A DNA stretch of 64,000 nt, taken from Lachancea dasiensis. Lineage: Eukaryota > Ascomycota > Saccharomycetes > Saccharomycetales > Saccharomycetaceae. The position numbers and the translations under genes are program-made. The stretch is taken from assembly GCA_900074725.1 (NCBI GenBank), contig LT598460.1:129502-193501 (forward strand), given 5' to 3'. Under the pieces are notes generated by a model. It did no database searches. It saw only the letters and a list, made by a program, of their open reading frames with translations, and was not told the DNA's origin. Position 1 is the first letter of the stretch. Every line of letters starts with the position of its first letter. Below are positions 51,272 through 61,592 of this stretch, piece after piece.

Positions 51272-52222
51272 TAAATTATATTTTTTTCTGTTTGATAGAA
51301 ACGAAGCTAGCAATGCCAAGGTCCCCTTTGGAAAAAATGAATTTCGTCGTCCCTCGTAATTCGGTCCTGCGTACTTGTTGAACGTGTTTTTTCAAGCTCC
51401 ATGAGACTAGTAGAGGTCGATGTGTCTAACAGTATAATTCATCTACTCTGGCTACAAGTACCTCAAAAAATCCCCTTTCTAGGACCCTTCTTACTACCAA
51501 TATGATTTTGTGCATTGAGTGCGAAGTCTCAGCCTTAATCCGGCTGCCTCATTAGAGCTTACAATTTCTATCTCTCTGACTGATCTTTTACAGGGTCGTT
51601 TTTGTAAGGCGTGTATGCTCTTTCATGCAAGAATTCGGAGAAATGTTTTTCCGGCAGGGATAAACGTATATCCGGAGTGCAACACAAAAATATTATATAG
51701 GAAATAGCCGGTCCTCCTAGTGTGCTACCTTAAAAACTCACGGGGCCCTAAAAAAAGTTCATCTCCCGGGGATCCGGATTTTTCCCATTCGGAAAAACTT
51801 TTGTTTGGCCGGAACAAATGCTCGGAATATATAAAAAAACACAATTAGTGCGGGGAAACCCCCATTGATATATAAAGGATGATATATGTTCCGAGTTTCT
51901 TTGAAACTGAGAATGTTACTTGGTTGACGAAGAACCTTAATAAAGATCAAGCACAGTTTAACATTAGGTCTGAAGAATTCTTTGACGAAACTTCGGTAAG
52001 GTTCTAGGGGCTAAATCTTCAGGATAAAGAACTTTTTTCTCTACCATACATTTAGTCTTATACATAGTCTCGATCAAGTTTGAGACGCGGTCTAACGTTT
52101 ACGGATTATTAAAAGTTCATACAAGAAAAAGCGTCAGCAGTACTTTAGTGGTGAGGAGTTCTATATGCAATTGGATATCGCAGAAAGAAACGGTCAAAAA
52201 AATTGGAGTTTTTTTAACCTCG
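51272..52222. promoter_or_regulatory. STD1/MTH1 upstream region
   Basis: 950 bp between tRNA-Glu and the glucose-sensing gene. Apart from the Rgt1- and Mig1-type sites listed separately it holds only short frames and an AT-rich core (51829-51895) with TATATAAA near 51869. Confidence 0.5.
51536..51893. promoter_or_regulatory. Cluster of seven Rgt1-type CGGANNA sites plus a Mig1-type site
   Basis: CGGANNA occurs on the plus strand at 51636, 51790, 51810 and 51823 and on the minus strand at 51536-51542, 51647-51653 and 51887-51893. About 0.7 would be expected by chance in 358 bp on two strands. GCGGGG at 51850-51855, with an AT-rich 5' flank, fits Mig1. In S. cerevisiae Std1 and Mth1 act with Rgt1, so the cluster suggests a glucose feedback loop. 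Confidence 0.65.
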
Positions 52223-53440
52223 ATGTTCGTACTTCCCCCACCACCGACGTCTACCAAACAGGCTCTTCCAGGGCTTTTGTCGAAACGAAAAGGCCCAGAA
52301 CTAGCGCCTGTCCCGGAGGACCATGAGTTTGTGAATGCCCCTCCGGAATTTGCTTCGCGTGCACGTGACGAGATCCACAAGCGTCTGCTCTTGGGCAAGA
52401 AAGATGGACAGTCCAAGGGGCGGCAACAGTGGCCTGTGTCTCGTCGTGGGGCTCCTGGAGATAACTATGACACGGTCTCTTTGGCTACCACCTCAACTTC
52501 GGGATCCAGTCTTTTCTCGACCTCTGCGGCCACAAATTCCACGGGCTTCACTAATGCTAGCTCCGCTGCCTCATTTCTTGACTATATGGATAAACCTCGT
52601 ACGATATCGTTACAGGAGGCTCTTCCGAAAACATTCTATGACATGTACGCATCAGATCTGTTGCTGGAATCTCAAAATTTACTGTGCAACGGAAGGCCCA
52701 ACTTTACAAAACGTGAGCTCCTGGACTGGGATCTCAACGACATTCGGTCACTTTTGATAGTTGAAGCCCTGCGTCCCGAATGGGGTCTTCAACTGCCTAT
52801 AGTCGAGTTCGACACTTCCTCTATTGCGCCCGCTGCCTCTTCGTCAGATAATAGTATGCTCCCGCAATTTAGACTTCAGCTCCTGCCACTCGATTCTCCA
52901 GATGATTTTATTGCCCGAACTCTAGTGAAGTCCGATATGTATCTAGAGGCAGACCTTGATTACGAATTTAAATTGACGAGTGCTAAATACACTGTGGCTG
53001 CTGCGCGAAAGCGTCATGAAGAGTTAGTTGGATACCATGAGCCCATAATGAATCTCTCTAAACCAGAATGGAGAAACATCATTGAGAACTATCTTTTAAA
53101 TATAGCCGTTGAGGCGCAATGCCGATTTGATTTCAAACGTACTTGCTCCCAGTACAAAAAATGGAAACATCAGCAAGCCCTCGTCAAGAAACCAGATATG
53201 CCGCCACCCTCCACAATTCCATCTCGTAAACGTGAAGGCTCCTTGCTGAAGAGAACCCTTTTGAGAAACACGGCGATGAAACCGTCCTCTGACGAGCAGA
53301 GCCCAGTCACAAAGCCTGAGACCTCTTCTTCAGGATTAAAGATCTCACTCACAAGAGAAGAAAAGTCCATGCTTTGGTCTCAATGTCAGTCTCAAATATA
53401 CCAAAGATTGGGACTAGATTGGACCCCTGATAAAATCTGA
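52223..53440 (+). CDS. STD1: Std1/Mth1, glucose-sensing co-regulator of Rgt1
   Basis: Binds Rgt1 and the glucose sensors Snf3/Rgt2; without glucose it keeps hexose-transporter genes repressed, and glucose triggers its degradation. The 405-residue protein starts MFVLPPPPTSTKQ, as in Mth1/Std1. It keeps the phosphodegron-adjacent FVNAPPEFASRARDEI, a Ser-rich linker, and a nearly unchanged core: ALPKTFYDMYASD, NGRPNFTKRELLDWDLNDIRSLL, KPEWRNIIENYLLNIAVEAQ. It ends QRLGLDWTPDKI. A GTG-headed in-frame extension upstream (52148) is not conserved. Single ancestor of STD1 (YOR047C) and MTH1 (YDR277C). Its promoter holds an Rgt1-type site cluster. Confidence 0.95.
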   Translation: MFVLPPPPTSTKQALPGLLSKRKGPELAPVPEDHEFVNAPPEFASRARDEIHKRLLLGKKDGQSKGRQQWPVSRRGAPGDNYDTVSLATTSTSGSSLFSTSAATNSTGFTNASSAASFLDYMDKPRTISLQEALPKTFYDMYASDLLLESQNLLCNGRPNFTKRELLDWDLNDIRSLLIVEALRPEWGLQLPIVEFDTSSIAPAASSSDNSMLPQFRLQLLPLDSPDDFIARTLVKSDMYLEADLDYEFKLTSAKYTVAAARKRHEELVGYHEPIMNLSKPEWRNIIENYLLNIAVEAQCRFDFKRTCSQYKKWKHQQALVKKPDMPPPSTIPSRKREGSLLKRTLLRNTAMKPSSDEQSPVTKPETSSSGLKISLTREEKSMLWSQCQSQIYQRLGLDWTPDKI

Positions 53441-54532
53441 GCTGGCCCCAACTAGCTAAAATATTATTTTGCATAGAACACAGGATGTTCAGGCCTTTAG
53501 GTCAAACTTACGAAACGCATAAAGCCGGTGAAGGGACAGGAGCCTTTTATAATCGGTCTATTTCATAAATATCCTAATGATAAGTTACACACATAATTAT
53601 TTTTGTACATAAGTCATGAGGGAAGAAGGATAGTAGGGTGTATGAGACGCCTGTGATCGTGGTGGAATTCTCGAAGTATGGAAAAGTACGGGCATGCATG
53701 GCAGTGAACCTGTCGCTGGTCTTTAGCATAACAAGAGCTGGAAACGCTTAGTTCAAATTCACATGACGTTCGGAAATCAGAACACCACGCGCCAATACAA
53801 TAGTTCGTAAAAACAGCCAGCTGTGAAAGTCAGCTCTGAGGGTTACTTCCGAGCCTTATTCACCTAACTCTCTCAGACACGACTAACTTCTTATGTGTAG
53901 AACAGTCCGACTTGTTGGTGCTTACTACTCGGTTTTTCAATATTGTTGAAGAATTTGGTATTAATCGCAAATGAGCCGCCAACTTTATTATCCGTGGCTC
54001 TAGGCGGGAACGTATGATATTCTTATTGACAGGTAAATCTTTAGCTATAAAGGCAAGCAATGATGCCACAATGTCGTTCATCACTTTATACTATCGTGTC
54101 GCTCGTGGTAGGAACATCAGATTGTGTGGGTTGGCGATCGAAAGTTGTTGACCAAGCATTTCATGGGCCTCAATCTAAAGACCAGCTACTGCTCTCTACA
54201 TTTGAATCTTAACAAAGGGGATGACCCATATAGGGCCTGATCTTGGTAATTTACGTGAAAAATCAACAACGAGAAAAGAAACAGTAAGCAAATATCAAAA
54301 GGATGAGGACTAATGAAGGTCAATGATTACAAATATCGTTTGAGTGTGTCATTAATTGAGTAATATAGCGCTCAAATGCCTGTTTTTGGCATTTGGTTCG
54401 TGAATACCGTCAAACATTACTCGCATTTTACAAAGTACTCATCAAATACTTTCGATATTGATAAATACACATATCAAATTTTGATCAGTAAGACATCAAA
54501 TAGATACAAGTGCTCTGATTTACACAATTGAC
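53441..54532. other. STD1-DBP5 gap
   Basis: 1.1 kb AT-rich spacer. A 7-bp perfect inverted repeat (AAATGCC/GGCATTT, 54374-54394) could form a small hairpin. No gene was seen. Confidence 0.5.
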
Positions 54533-56054
54533 ATGACTGGTATGCTATGAATGTACCACTATTTCCGTGAGTCATCTTCCGTGCTTTTCTTGATCATTAC
54601 TAACTTTCCCGACTTTCAATGTAGAGAATACAGGCGAGAAACAAGATGCTGCCGATCTACTGGCTTCCCTGAACATTGAAGGAGCAAAGAAGCAGGTCGA
54701 CACATCGGCAGCAGCAACTAAAGAACCCGACTCTAAGAAAGAGGCTCCCAAGGAGGAGTTGTCAGACAAAGCCCAGAAAGCCGACGTTGCAGATTCCAAT
54801 CTGGTCAAGTCGGAATATGAAGTGAAAGTTAAATTGGCAGACCTTCAAGGCGATCCCAACTCTCCACTTTATAGCATCAAATCTTTCGAAGAACTAGGAC
54901 TTGCGCCAGAGCTTCTTAAGGGACTATACGCCATGAAATTCCAAAAACCCTCTAAGATTCAAGAAAGAGCGCTGCCCTTACTATTGAACGATCCTCCCAG
55001 AAACATGATTGCTCAGTCACAATCCGGTACCGGAAAGACTGCTGCCTTTTCATTAACCATGCTCTCACGCGTTGATGTTGCCCAACCAGCAACGCAGGCT
55101 ATATGTCTAGCCCCATCGAGAGAGCTGGCAAGACAAACACTCGAGGTGGTTCAAGAAATGGGAAAATTCACCAAAGTCACTTCGCAGCTTATCGTTCCAG
55201 ACTCATTTGAAAAAAACAAACCAATTGCCGCTCAAGTCATTGTCGGTACCCCGGGGACCGTGCTTGATCTGATGCGCAGAAAGGCTATCCAACTGGGCCA
55301 GGTAAAGGTGTTTGTTTTGGACGAAGCTGACAACATGCTGGATAAGCAAGGATTGGGCGATCAGTGTCTGCGAGTAAAAAAGTTTTTGCCCAAAGCTACT
55401 CAATTGGTTCTATTCTCCGCCACTTTTGACGACAGTGTTAGAAACTACGCTCGTAAGGTGGTGCCTAATGCCAACTCCTTAGAACTGCAGAAAAATGAGG
55501 TTAACGTCAGTGCCATCAAACAACTCTTCATGGACTGTACAGATGAAAATAACAAATACGAAGTCCTCACAGAACTCTATGGACTGCTGACGATCGGGTC
55601 CTCGATTATTTTTGTGCAAACTAAGCAAACTGCTAACGTCTTGTATGCGAAATTGAAGCAAGAAGGTCACCAAGTGTCGATATTGCACGGTGATTTGCAG
55701 AGCTCTGAGAGAGACAGATTGATTGACGATTTTCGTGAAGGCCGTTCGAAGGTTCTCATTACGACCAATGTGCTGGCTCGTGGTATTGATATCCCTACAG
55801 TTTCCATGGTTGTTAACTACGATCTTCCTACAACCGTTCAAGGTAAAGCGGATCCTTCAACATATATCCACAGAATTGGGAGAACCGGTAGATTTGGCCG
55901 TACCGGTGTGGCAATTTCCTTTGTTCACGACAGAAAGTCTTTTGAAGTATTGACTGCAATTCAAAAGTATTTTGGAGATATCGAAATGACCAGAGTTCCT
56001 ACCGATGACTGGGATGAAGTGGAGAAAATTGTCAAGAAAGTCTTGAAACAGTAA
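54533..56054 (+). CDS. DBP5: Dbp5, DEAD-box helicase for mRNA export, one intron
   Basis: ATPase that remodels mRNPs at the cytoplasmic face of the nuclear pore with Gle1 and Nup159. The long frame begins in mid-protein. A 7-nt first exon (54533-54539) joined to 54625 restores the N-terminus MTENTGEKQDAADLLASLNIE, matching the DPADLLASL start of S. cerevisiae Dbp5. Total 478 residues (S. cerevisiae 482). Q motif FQKPSKIQERALPLLL; motif I SGTGKT (about 137-141); PSRELARQ; GTPGTV; DEAD at 235-238; SAT; TNVLARGIDIPTVSMVVNYDLP; HRIGRTGRFGRTG. All are intact. S. cerevisiae DBP5 (YOR046C) has no intron. Confidence 0.94.
54540..54624 (+). other. DBP5 intron (85 nt)
   Basis: 5' site GTATGC (54540-54545, one base from GTATGT), perfect TACTAAC at 54598-54604, 3' site TAG at 54622-54624. 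Splices ATG ACT G to AG AAT ACA (phase 1) and keeps the frame open into the helicase. Confidence 0.85.
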
Positions 56055-56398
56055 GGGGACTCTCTTCGAGTTGAGTGACGATTAAACAATGCTACTCTCT
56101 TAGTGGAAGATGCTCGCACGCCTATCATGCCTATGTAAATCTTATAAAAATTGAAGAAAACCTTTATTCAAATTAATAAATGAAGCTACAACGCTTCAGC
56201 TGGGTCAGTATCTCCCAATGGACAATACAACTTATAGAGCCGTCTTATTCAGGTCATTATTTTTTTTTTATTTTTCCGGATATTACATAAAAACGAGCCG
56301 TTATCTAAGGCAATTCAATTAAAAACAAACTCCTTTTTAACATATTCACATTTTCTCTGAAACTCATCCCAGCTTACCGGTCTATTTCGCAAGTCACT
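56055..56398. other. DBP5-PMP3 gap
   Basis: AT-rich 344 bp: DBP5 3' flank and PMP3 promoter. No further feature was seen. Confidence 0.5.
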
Positions 56399-56659
56399 AT
56401 GAGATCCGAGAAAATTGTTAACTTCATCATTGGTATGTTAGTATAAATGTAGGGCGGTTTTTCTGTTGTTCAAGGTAGCGAAACTTTATATGAAAAGGAA
56501 GCAAATTACTAACAAGACCCAACAGCGTTATTCCTACCTCCTCTAGCTGTATTCCTTGAAAAAGGATGGGGTAGTGAGTGTATTTTGGATTTGATCCTCA
56601 CCATTATCTTCTTTTTCCCTGGTATGTTGTATGCCCTGTACATTGTATTGAGTTCGTAG
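56399..56659 (+). CDS. PMP3: Pmp3, small plasma-membrane proteolipid, one intron
   Basis: Two-span membrane protein of the PMP3/SNA/UPF0057 family that affects plasma-membrane potential and salt sensitivity. Exon 1 (56399-56432) encodes MRSEKIVNFII plus one base; exon 2 (56526-56659) completes a 55-residue protein, exactly the S. cerevisiae length. It reads ALFLPPLAVFLEKGWGSE, then CILDLILTIIFFFPGMLYALYIVLSS, with the family signature LPPLAVFL.KG and FPG..HALY-type FPGMLYALY. Neither exon is long enough to show as a gene alone. S. cerevisiae PMP3 (YDR276C) lies between MTH1 and BSC2, exactly the neighbours found here. Confidence 0.95.
56433..56525 (+). other. PMP3 intron (93 nt)
   Basis: GTATGT at 56433-56438, TACTAAC at 56507-56513, CAG at 56523-56525. 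Phase 1: G joins CG to give Ala12. All three signals are consensus. Confidence 0.93.
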
Positions 56660-57124
56660 AGAAGAAACTAGGTGAATGCCTCTACCACAGTCGGAGATTG
56701 TGAATTTATTTGTTGGGAAGAAATTGCTGCTTTTCGCTACGGCACCATTGTGGCCTTGCATGAATTGAAAACGCTCACAGCACATTGCCGCTGTGCGCTG
56801 ACACATCACGCCGGCCTTCTGTAACTTTTTAAGCCTTAATGTCTAGCCTATAATCGATACTTTCTCGGATTGCGGCTGCGAGATGTGCTATGGAATTTGC
56901 AGACGGGCTCTGTCCCTTAATGCTCCTCTCATGGGATTTTCGTCAGAATTATTTTGTTTGCAACTAGTTACTCTACGTAAGTGGCAGAACTTGGGAAGGG
57001 GGCTTCCATCGCCTGATCGCGAATCGTGTTTCTCTGCGTAAAATTAACACAGCGAGAAGAGCATAACCACATGTTCCTATTTACAAGTCTCCTTCGTCAT
57101 CGTCATCTCAGTCATTTACAGCCC
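56660..57124. other. PMP3-TOM6 convergent gap
   Basis: 465 bp between the converging PMP3 and TOM6 3' ends; no gene or repeat recognised. Confidence 0.5.
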
Positions 57125-57298
57125 TTAAAGTTGTGGAGCCATCATGTCCATCAATGGTGACTGGATAAAGGCCACGCCAGCAACGAACAAACTCAAGTTG
57201 ACCAAAACTGGGAAAGCTGGAGTCTGCTTGAATTGCTCAAATCTGGATTGTTTCTTAGCGGGAGCGCTAGCGCCTGGTGCACTGAATCTGGCAGACAT
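57125..57298 (-). CDS. TOM6: Tom6, small subunit of the mitochondrial TOM complex
   Basis: Stabilises the outer-membrane protein import pore (Tom40 complex). The 57-residue protein reads MSARFSAPGASAPAKKQSRF, then EQFKQTPAFPVLVNLSLFVAG and VAFIQSPLMDMMAPQL. It has a basic, Ser/Pro-rich cytosolic N-terminus, one membrane segment (about 30-46), and the conserved FIQSPLMDM.APQL end shared with S. cerevisiae Tom6 (61 aa). It is convergent with PMP3 and lies downstream of the IRC23-like gene on the same strand, as YOR044W-YOR045W-YOR046C predicts. It is shorter than usual ORF cutoffs. Confidence 0.95.
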   Translation of the reverse strand: MSARFSAPGASAPAKKQSRFEQFKQTPAFPVLVNLSLFVAGVAFIQSPLMDMMAPQL

Positions 57299-57797
57299 GT
57301 CTTCGTTGTATAAATGCTATGGATAAGGAGTCGAATGATACAATTCCTGATCCTAACTTTCTGCTAGCTGGTAGACTGGATACCAACCAGTCTTCCAATT
57401 CAGAGCTAGCGATATTAAAAATTTTGTGTTGATCATTAGCGACGGTGAAGTCAGCAGACCGGTAATGGCCAAAGATCCATTAGAAGTCACCAAGTTGAAC
57501 GAAGTTGGCCCTTGGCATATGTTGTAAGTCCTCCGAGATTCTTCTGGGATCTCGGTGGTTCTCTGGTACTTTTTGCGCTTGTAATGAAAAATTCATTATA
57601 CATAGGGTCGCGATAAATAGCCTAAAAGTGTATATATTAAAAACGGTAATACGCATCGCCGCATAGACCATCCGGGGCCTACGATGCCAGCTGCTTGGGA
57701 GTCCGTCTCCCCCTCTAATATGTCCAGCATATATTCAAAATGAGAATGTTATCATATTGCAAATCGGAATTGAAAACCAAAATCGAGCGTGCATCAC
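57299..57797. other. TOM6 upstream region
   Basis: About 500 bp with short frames only; TOM6 promoter and 3' flank of the IRC23-like gene. Confidence 0.5.
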
Positions 57798-58352
57798 TCA
57801 GGCTCGGCCCGTGACTAGCTTTATCTCGTGTTCGTACGTCTCCACCTGCCTCGATGTGGTTGACGTCGTGTGGCCACCGCCCGCAGATATGGTCACCGTG
57901 ATGAGGTCCGAAAACTTGGTGAAAGAGCCCTTGACGCCGCGAAACGGCGGTGTGGGCGCTGCACACGCCTCCGTAACAGACGTTGCGGTGATTGAGTCCC
58001 AGTCCGTATCGCTGTTGGAGACGGAATCTAAGTTTTCAGTTTCGATCTCGCTGTCGCACGAACCATTGCTAATCACTTCGAAGTCGCTAGTGTAGGTCTC
58101 CGCGTCTTTGTCCGGCGTTCCAGCATCCAGGCTCGCTGCAGCAAGGTCCACAGCCGGAACGTCACCCTCCAGAAGAAGCCCACGGTTCAATACCACGCGC
58201 CACGTATACAGCCCAACATCATACACATACAGCAGCGCCAAAGGCCCCAGGAGCATTACTACCACAACGCTTAATCCCACTCTCAGTACTTGTGCCAGCA
58301 GACAAGCCAACGTCCAGCTGTAGCTGAAGAGATTTCCAACTTGATCCATCAT
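57798..58352 (-). CDS. Irc23/Bsc2-like ER membrane protein
   Basis: The 184-residue protein has a hydrophobic N-terminal third: a segment about 9-30 (WTLACLLAQVLRVGLSVVVVML) running into LLGPLALLYVYDVGLYTWRV. Together these could span the membrane once or twice or form a hairpin. The rest is a soluble, acidic, Ser/Thr-rich tail. The open frame starts at TTG; the ATG at 58352 (MMDQVGNLF) is used. Its place between TOM6 and WHI2, same strand, is that of IRC23 (YOR044W, 157 aa), whose duplicate BSC2 (YDR275W) sits beside PMP3. Assignment rests mainly on synteny; function unknown. Confidence 0.65.
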   Translation of the reverse strand: MMDQVGNLFSYSWTLACLLAQVLRVGLSVVVVMLLGPLALLYVYDVGLYTWRVVLNRGLLLEGDVPAVDLAAASLDAGTPDKDAETYTSDFEVISNGSCDSEIETENLDSVSNSDTDWDSITATSVTEACAAPTPPFRGVKGSFTKFSDLITVTISAGGGHTTSTTSRQVETYEHEIKLVTGRA

Positions 58353-59145
58353 TCGCAGATAAATAACAATCGAATAATGACAAGCCAATAATCAATATCT
58401 CCTTTTGAGATCCTATTTCAAGATACTTCTGCAAGGCTTTTTGGTCCTTTGACTTGTTATGTCTGTTGTTATACTTGCTCTTTTATATTTCATTTAACAA
58501 GCCAGTGCTCATCTACTCCATCAACCAAAGAGGATAATATTAACATACAAACAAAGCTTATATATACAATATGCACTCTTAACAAACTACCTGTAGTCTT
58601 GACACTATCGCCACACCTCACAACCGTATTTTTTCCGGTCACATTCCCTATCAGCCCACGATGTGCATGCTGCTGCTGCTACTGATAGGACTTTTGGCAC
58701 ATGTGGTAAGCAAAGGAAAATATGGTCTGGAAGCTTAAATGTCTCCCGTCAGGTGCAAGAGGGCTTTGCGGCCAGTCCCAAGCCTGGTTGAATGAATGGG
58801 GTTGATAGCGTGATCAGCAATATTGGCGAAGGCCCGATCAGCCAAGGATTCGTAGGCAAAGGCACAGTAGAAGCTTGTGATCGTTCCTCGACACTACAGA
58901 ATTGTGGGTCGCAGATAAAATTGCTATGGTAGGATTCAAAAAGGGCTTGACATTGTGTCAGGGGCGATCACAAGACTTGTTGATGAGTGGGCAAACTAGC
59001 AAATCGGTTTTTTTGAACACACCAATAGTATTGGAGTGTTCTTGGCCTCTGTATGGCTCGTTGAGTAAGTGGAAATGTTATGTATAATATAGATAAAGCC
59101 CAATTAGTGCTTCGGCACGCGCCCATATGTGAGCTGGGTGACACC
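58353..59145. other. IRC23-like-WHI2 gap
   Basis: About 790 bp; no gene, tRNA or repeat recognised. Contains a (CTG)4-like run near 58668-58682. Confidence 0.5.
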
Positions 59146-60468
59146 TTATTCGACGCCGACGACGCTCAGTTCCAGAGTCCAAACTCTCCGTATATGCAGT
59201 TTGATTGGGACTTCGACTGTCACTATTGGCCCATCGGGCAGCAGTAGGAGCTCCCCAGTTTCGGGGTTGACTTGGCCGTAGAGTTTTAGAGGAAGCTTCA
59301 ATTCTTCTTCGCCCCACCAACATTTACGAGCGGGTTTCTTCCAGAACAGTAGCAGCTTGGAATTGATATCCGGTTTGGATACTAGCTCATACAAAGTAGG
59401 GGCCTGGTCCTGGCGCTGCCTGGATGAGGACCGGTGGCGGGAAGCTGACCGGGAGCGAACGTTGTCGGCAAGGGAGGATAGTCTGGATTTCCGCTTGGTG
59501 TCATTGTGCTGTTGCGAAGGCGATTGGAGTGGCGTCAAGGACGGTGACTCCGATTGCGCGCGAGTGCTGAGCATTTTTTCTTCATGGTTTTTCTTGGCCT
59601 CCTCTACTTGATCACGAAACTCCTGCGTAGTTTCATTCATCAAACGGCAAAGTGACAAGGAGCTGATGACGCTCTTGCCGGGTTCTTGTGCACGGTTCCC
59701 CCAAACTGAAGTGCCTTGAAAACCAGAAGAGCACAGCATGTCCATGAGGTGTTGTTCTGCGGGTCCCAATTTGGGTGTAGGTTGATCTGGGGAGTCGCTC
59801 TGAGGCTTTTTGAGTCTGTTAGAGCTATGAAGCCCCTGGAATACACTAGTTTGTACTGATAAATAGCTGCCAGCAGCCAGTTTGACCTGGGAGATAAAAT
59901 TCTCGTCCAGCCCTGTCTTCAATTCGTCGGAGGCATCTTCAGGATACGACAATGGTTGGAATGGAACGCAGTAGTAGTCCAGATCTTCTCGTAGCACAAT
60001 GATACTGGGCTTTTCATGCAGAATATCTGCTTCTGAGTGGCCTGCGGGAGACAGAGCGTTAGGCGAAGAGAAGCCAAAAAAACGAGAAGGCTCGCGGGAG
60101 GACAAACCACGATCGAAAATCTCTTCCACGGGAAAATTAACTAGATCTTCCTGTGCCCGTACGTAATTTTCCATGATGTACTCAAAGCAGTCGGGCGCGA
60201 AGTTGCCAACGTAGACTTCGTCCTGCGAGGTCAAATTTGTGATCACCTGGCCCGTCCGGTCCATAAACACGCCAGAGGGGAACAAGCACAGCAGCAGCGA
60301 CTCTGGAAGGGACATGAGCTGGTCTCTGGTGATGTAATAGTGGTTTTCTTGGATGTTCATATGAATCAAAGAATCGTCGTCCAGAAAGTCCTGCCCTTGG
60401 TCTTGCATTACAGGGGGCAGGCCCTGGTCCGCCGAAACCTGAGTTATCACGCTCTGAGGTTCTGCCAT
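59146..60468 (-). CDS. WHI2: Whi2, BTB-domain stress and TORC1 regulator
   Basis: With Psr1/Psr2 phosphatases Whi2 activates the general stress response and restrains TORC1 under amino-acid shortage. The 440-residue protein has a BTB/KCTD-like domain (about 30-160): IQENHYYITRDQLMSLPESLLLCLFPSG, then VYVGNFAPDCFEYIMENYVRAQEDL. A variable middle is followed by a basic Ser/Arg-rich stretch (RSRSASRHRSSSRQRQ) and a conserved C-terminal piece (PARKCWWGEEE, LWTLELSVVGVE-like RRVWTLELSVVGVE). The frame opens at TTG; the ATG at 60468 gives MAEPQSVITQV. Close to S. cerevisiae (486 aa, YOR043W). Confidence 0.93.
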   Translation of the reverse strand: MAEPQSVITQVSADQGLPPVMQDQGQDFLDDDSLIHMNIQENHYYITRDQLMSLPESLLLCLFPSGVFMDRTGQVITNLTSQDEVYVGNFAPDCFEYIMENYVRAQEDLVNFPVEEIFDRGLSSREPSRFFGFSSPNALSPAGHSEADILHEKPSIIVLREDLDYYCVPFQPLSYPEDASDELKTGLDENFISQVKLAAGSYLSVQTSVFQGLHSSNRLKKPQSDSPDQPTPKLGPAEQHLMDMLCSSGFQGTSVWGNRAQEPGKSVISSLSLCRLMNETTQEFRDQVEEAKKNHEEKMLSTRAQSESPSLTPLQSPSQQHNDTKRKSRLSSLADNVRSRSASRHRSSSRQRQDQAPTLYELVSKPDINSKLLLFWKKPARKCWWGEEELKLPLKLYGQVNPETGELLLLPDGPIVTVEVPIKLHIRRVWTLELSVVGVE

Positions 60469-61592
60469 TATTCTATCGCGACTGGCTAACCGGTGCAATA
60501 CCAGAAATTGTGTGAGTCTTCAGGGAGTGAAAGGAGAGAACAAAGGTGCAACCAATCAGCAGTCGTGGAATTTCTAACAGATGTGCTTATCTAAAGCCAG
60601 TTCTCGTGAAGCTCAATGGGGTCCTTTAGCCTTGCTTTGATGCTTGCAATTGGGAGTAACTGGATAACTTTTCATCACTGATGAGCAAAGCGTTTTTTTG
60701 ATGGGGGATTTTCACCGGGTAATAATGAACGGCAAAGCTGGCATTGATAGGTCGAACATGGTTAAACTCAAATGACTTGCCGAACGGCAGTCGAGCATAT
60801 AGAGACCATTCCAGTACTAGCGTCCGATATTTGCTAAATCATTCGTTGTCGCTTTCCAAAGAGCCTGCCAACCGCGCAGCAAAATGGAAGAAATTGCCGG
60901 TTATAGTTTTCTCTTGTAGATGACATATGGGCCTCCGCGAGCACAGGTAACCTCCCCTGCTTCCTCGGGTACAGCCACATCCATTCAAAATACCAGTTCG
61001 TATGATTCGCCGCGTTCAACATTCTGCTAGTCATCTCTCCTGTCACGTTTACCTAAACTGACGCGGCCACGCCGCTGTTCAAGTGAGGCTTTTGCATGTA
61101 ACGAAATAGTCACTCGGCTACGTAACACGGCTTTGAGAGTCTTGAAGTCTGTATGTAAGTGATGGATTTATACAAGCGAATTGTCCACACGAGTTGCACG
61201 ATTAGTTGGACCTCAAGATGATCACATCATGGAGTTGATGGTGAGTATTTGGCAATAACGATCAGATTTTATCTATAATTGCTATCTGGTTTTAATGATA
61301 TGTTGCACCTTCTAGTGCAAGTCCTCAGCTTCCTGCCTCTCGGCTGGAGGTAGAAACAGGTTCGACGACAGTTCAGCCCGCTTGGCTCGGCTTTCACAAT
61401 GGGTTGGGTTACCCGAAGGCCAGTAAGCAGATCTCAAAAAATTTATATATATAATGTGTGTCCTGTGTTCATGTAAGGTTAAGCTCCCACCACATCAGCG
61501 CTCACCTCCGTTTATTACTGAATAGAGGATGCCTTGAATCTTTTTGGAGATGTAAGTCTACATCCGTTGCACGCTAAATCATGCCGTGCAAT
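60469..61592. other. WHI2 upstream region
   Basis: 1.1 kb with the WHI2 promoter; only short frames. TATATATA near 61444-61451. Ends at the snR62-like gene. Confidence 0.5.
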
